Positions 62,692 to 64,000 of a stretch of 64,000 bases of DNA are shown in pieces (the stretch's first letter is position 1; every line of letters begins with the position of its first letter). The stretch comes from Rhodospirillales bacterium (GTDB lineage Bacteria > Pseudomonadota > Alphaproteobacteria > Rhodospirillales > Casp-alpha2), in contig JAJFII010000087.1 in the NCBI GenBank assembly GCA_021775095.1, positions 1 to 64,000 of the forward strand, written 5' to 3'. A program made the translations under genes and the position numbers. The notes under the pieces were generated by a model. That model ran no database searches. It had not been told where the DNA came from and saw only the letters and a program-made list of their open reading frames with translations.

Positions 62692-62990
62692 ATTTCGTTC
62701 TTGGCGTCTTCAATTAACTGGTACAAACCGCCTTGCGGTTTGTCTGTTGGTGCATGCCGCTCCAGATAATATTCGAAAAATTTGACGAATTCTTCGACGG
62801 ACCGCTGGGCCTCGTTGGCATCGGCCTCGGATTGATAGAGGGCAAAGGCGGAAAAATTAGCTGCTGCATGACGGAGCCCGGCAGCAATCTCCGACGCTGC
62901 GGCACCATCTTCGAGACGCGTATTGGCAACGTTAACAATTTGATTGGCAATCTGCACACTTAGTGTCTTTGCCGATTCTTCGTCACTCAT
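62688..62990 (-). CDS. Small alpha-helical protein, possibly DUF3144-like
   Basis: A 100-residue acidic protein, all helix by eye: SVQIANQIVNVANTRLEDGA, ASEIAAGLRHAAANFSAFAL and RSVEEFVKFFEYYLERHAPT. The AAGLRHAAANFSAFALY segment resembles the central part of DUF3144-type proteins (small alphaproteobacterial proteins of about this length), but I hold that loosely. ATG 62990. It is convergent with the receiver gene and about 60 bases downstream of the Sel1 gene on the same strand. Confidence 0.65.
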   Translation of the reverse strand: MSDEESAKTLSVQIANQIVNVANTRLEDGAAASEIAAGLRHAAANFSAFALYQSEADANEAQRSVEEFVKFFEYYLERHAPTDKPQGGLYQLIEDAKNEI

Positions 62991-63052
62991 AATAACCGCC
63001 CTGAACGTGAGTTTTGATGTCTATAGCATGGCGCATAAGTACGAACAGCCTT

Positions 63053-63493
63053 TTATTTGAATGTGCGTTGGGCTTTTTTTAAGGCTTCTAGCGCGGCTGC
63101 GGTCTGGGACGGGTTGAGTGTGGTTAAAAGGTCATTTTGGCGTCGGCGCGCCCACAGGTTGCCGCCGAGCCCGGCCATACCATACCAGACGTAGGCGTTT
63201 ATCAAATCCCGTTGGACGCCATATCCTTGTTCCAGCACTTCCCCATAGTTCAATTGACCAACCCCATTTCCCTGTTCCGCAGCTTTTTTATACAGTTCGG
63301 CTGCTTTACTCAGGCTTTTCGCCCGTCCTTCTCCCTGGCGGTGCATATTTGCCATTGCCACCAAAGCATCGGTATCGCCCCGGCCTGCGGCCCGTGTCCA
63401 GAGTTTAAATGCCGTTTGGTAGTTGGCCGCATCATAGGATTGCAGGGCCTCCGCCATGATATCAGCCAATGCCGCCTCTTCCGCCGTCGCCAC
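63053..63493 (-). CDS. Sel1-like repeat protein, N-terminus probably displaced by a frameshift
   Basis: From GTG 63493 the frame encodes 146 residues with about three Sel1 repeats: AFKLWTRAAGRGDTDALVAM, ELYKKAAEQGNGVGQLNYGE and VLEQGYGVQRDLINAYVWYG. The frame is open back to a stop near 63538 without a good start. An ATG at 63545 lies in another frame; removing one T from the six-T run at 63525-63530 (minus-strand sense) would join it in frame and give MYIGPFLTIAGYLHSQPVAT, which looks like an export signal. The related gene at 31295-31783 has such a signal. Either the sequence has a one-base indel, the gene is damaged, or slippage occurs. Confidence 0.7.
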   Translation of the reverse strand: MATAEEAALADIMAEALQSYDAANYQTAFKLWTRAAGRGDTDALVAMANMHRQGEGRAKSLSKAAELYKKAAEQGNGVGQLNYGEVLEQGYGVQRDLINAYVWYGMAGLGGNLWARRRQNDLLTTLNPSQTAAALEALKKAQRTFK

Positions 63494-63647
63494 AGGTTGT
63501 GAGTGCAGATAACCAGCGATTGTTAAAAAAGGGGCCTATATACATGACTAGCCAACGAAAAGATATTAACACATTCGACATCGGCTATGTGCTATCATAC
63601 TCTGGCTCTATTGAATAATCGCGGATCTAGGACTATCTGAGGTGTGG
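63494..63647. other. Short intergenic region at the window end
   Basis: About 150 AT-rich bases between the Sel1 gene and the last plus-strand gene. Besides the probable displaced start of the Sel1 gene (ATG at 63545, minus strand) I see no RNA gene or repeat. Confidence 0.4.
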
Positions 63648-64000
63648 GTGAGATACTTTTTAATTTCAATCCTATCTGTTCTGTCATTAATGAATGTTGT
63701 TTTGTTGTTTTGGTTAATTCCGGCAATATCAGTTGATGGATATAGCGCAAGACAAAGTGAAATATCAGACTCTTTAAAGGCCGCCCTCCAGCTTGGGAGG
63801 CTTGATCTTGCTGTAATAATCTTAAGCGGTGTGGCTCTATTGATCGTAATGTCGGGGGCATTTGGTTACATAAAGGTTGAGCAAATGGCTGAAAGGGAAG
63901 CCAAGGAGGAAGCAAGGAAGCGAGTGGATGAGCTATTACCTGAGATGGTCCCTGAATTGGTTGCCAAGCACATGGAATTAATTGCAACAAACTCAGGTGA
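63648..64000 (+). CDS. Partial two-helix membrane protein with charged helical C-terminal part
   Basis: An open plus-strand frame from GTG 63648, with GAGG just upstream, runs off the window after 117 codons. Residues ~2-25 (YFLISILSVLSLMNVVLLFW) and ~55-77 (LAVIILSGVALLIVMSGAFG) are membrane helices; between them is a short loop. After the second comes VEQMAEREAKEEARKRVDEL, a charged probable coiled coil. Codons such as AGA, CTA, TTA and ATA are far more frequent than in neighbouring genes, suggesting foreign origin. No family recognised. Confidence 0.65.
   Translation, partial: MRYFLISILSVLSLMNVVLLFWLIPAISVDGYSARQSEISDSLKAALQLGRLDLAVIILSGVALLIVMSGAFGYIKVEQMAEREAKEEARKRVDELLPEMVPELVAKHMELIATNSG

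Noticed and set aside
63595-63990. A 131-codon minus-strand frame at the window end
   Set aside because: The opposite strand encodes a protein with two clear membrane helices and a ribosome site, so this frame is a shadow.
1-64000. Search by eye for tRNA, rRNA, riboswitch, IS element and CRISPR signatures
   Set aside because: None seen: no cloverleaf-like CCA-ended segment, no transposase motif, and no direct-repeat/spacer array. A covariance-model scan could still find small RNAs missed by eye.

Overview
The window looks like part of the chromosome of a heterotrophic, probably aquatic or marine alphaproteobacterium. The basis is a DUF1127 protein, a TRAP carboxylate-type transporter, a BMP-family nucleoside ABC transporter, a rhizobial-type L-arabinonate dehydratase and many small-molecule catabolic operons, each beside its own regulator, at moderate GC. 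I saw no rRNA, tRNA, CRISPR array, insertion sequence or phage module. The genus cannot be fixed from the sequence.

Layout. 1-5.9 kb: the 5' part of an unrecognised (possibly PLP decarboxylase-like) gene, a carbon-nitrogen hydrolase, a GabT-like aminotransferase and a VOC protein, all on the minus strand. These are followed by a hypothetical gene preceded by an array of TACATC(A/T)T elements, an orphan solute-binding protein and a SnoaL-like protein. 6-13.3 kb: a TPR/O-GlcNAc-transferase-like protein, a thioredoxin-fold protein with a C-P-F-S active site, an SDR, a VOC protein, an MDR oxidoreductase and two regulators. 13.5-25.9 kb: a myo-inositol catabolic regulon. A minus-strand iolD-iolC-iolB-aldolase operon diverges from a plus-strand run of two Gfo/Idh dehydrogenases and an IolE-like protein. 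A LacI-type repressor and a sugar ABC transporter (binding protein, permease, ATPase) follow. The same palindrome, centred on TTGCAACCGGTTGCAA, lies upstream of both plus-strand units, so I infer one repressor controls the whole set.

26.3-39.5 kb is the most interesting region. It holds an aldose-1-epimerase-like mutarotase diverging from a HutC-type GntR regulator, a complete DctQ-DctM-DctP TRAP transporter, a Sel1 protein and a di-heme cytochrome c peroxidase. A second block then has a YihV-like sugar kinase, a LacD/YihT-like aldolase, an L-fucose-isomerase-like protein, a Gfo/Idh protein and a GMC oxidoreductase. A 17-bp operator of form CTTnTATnnnATAnAAG occurs both in the mutarotase/GntR promoter and in front of the kinase, tying the two blocks into one regulon. 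The kinase keeps the K, N and R that, as I recall, recognise the sulfonate in E. coli YihV. I therefore propose a sulfoquinovose (or similar sulfo/acid sugar) pathway of the isomerase-kinase-aldolase type, fed by a TRAP transporter, with a Gfo/Idh protein as a possible NAD-dependent glycosidase. This is inference.

39.5-47.5 kb: an AllR/BhcR-like IclR regulator diverging from glyoxylate carboligase (gcl), whose promoter sits in a long dyad; a secreted nuclease; a thioesterase; and an MFS-tcuA-tcuB operon. 47.7-59.1 kb: a tightly coupled nucleoside uptake and salvage operon (BMP binding protein, ATPase, two permeases, cdd, purine nucleoside phosphorylase, deoA, deoB, add, HAD, GNAT) with upp convergent at its end. 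59.5-64 kb: an L-arabinonate dehydratase, an OmpR-type response regulator, a stand-alone receiver, a small helical protein, a Sel1-repeat gene with an apparent frameshift in its signal peptide, and a partial two-helix membrane protein of different codon use.
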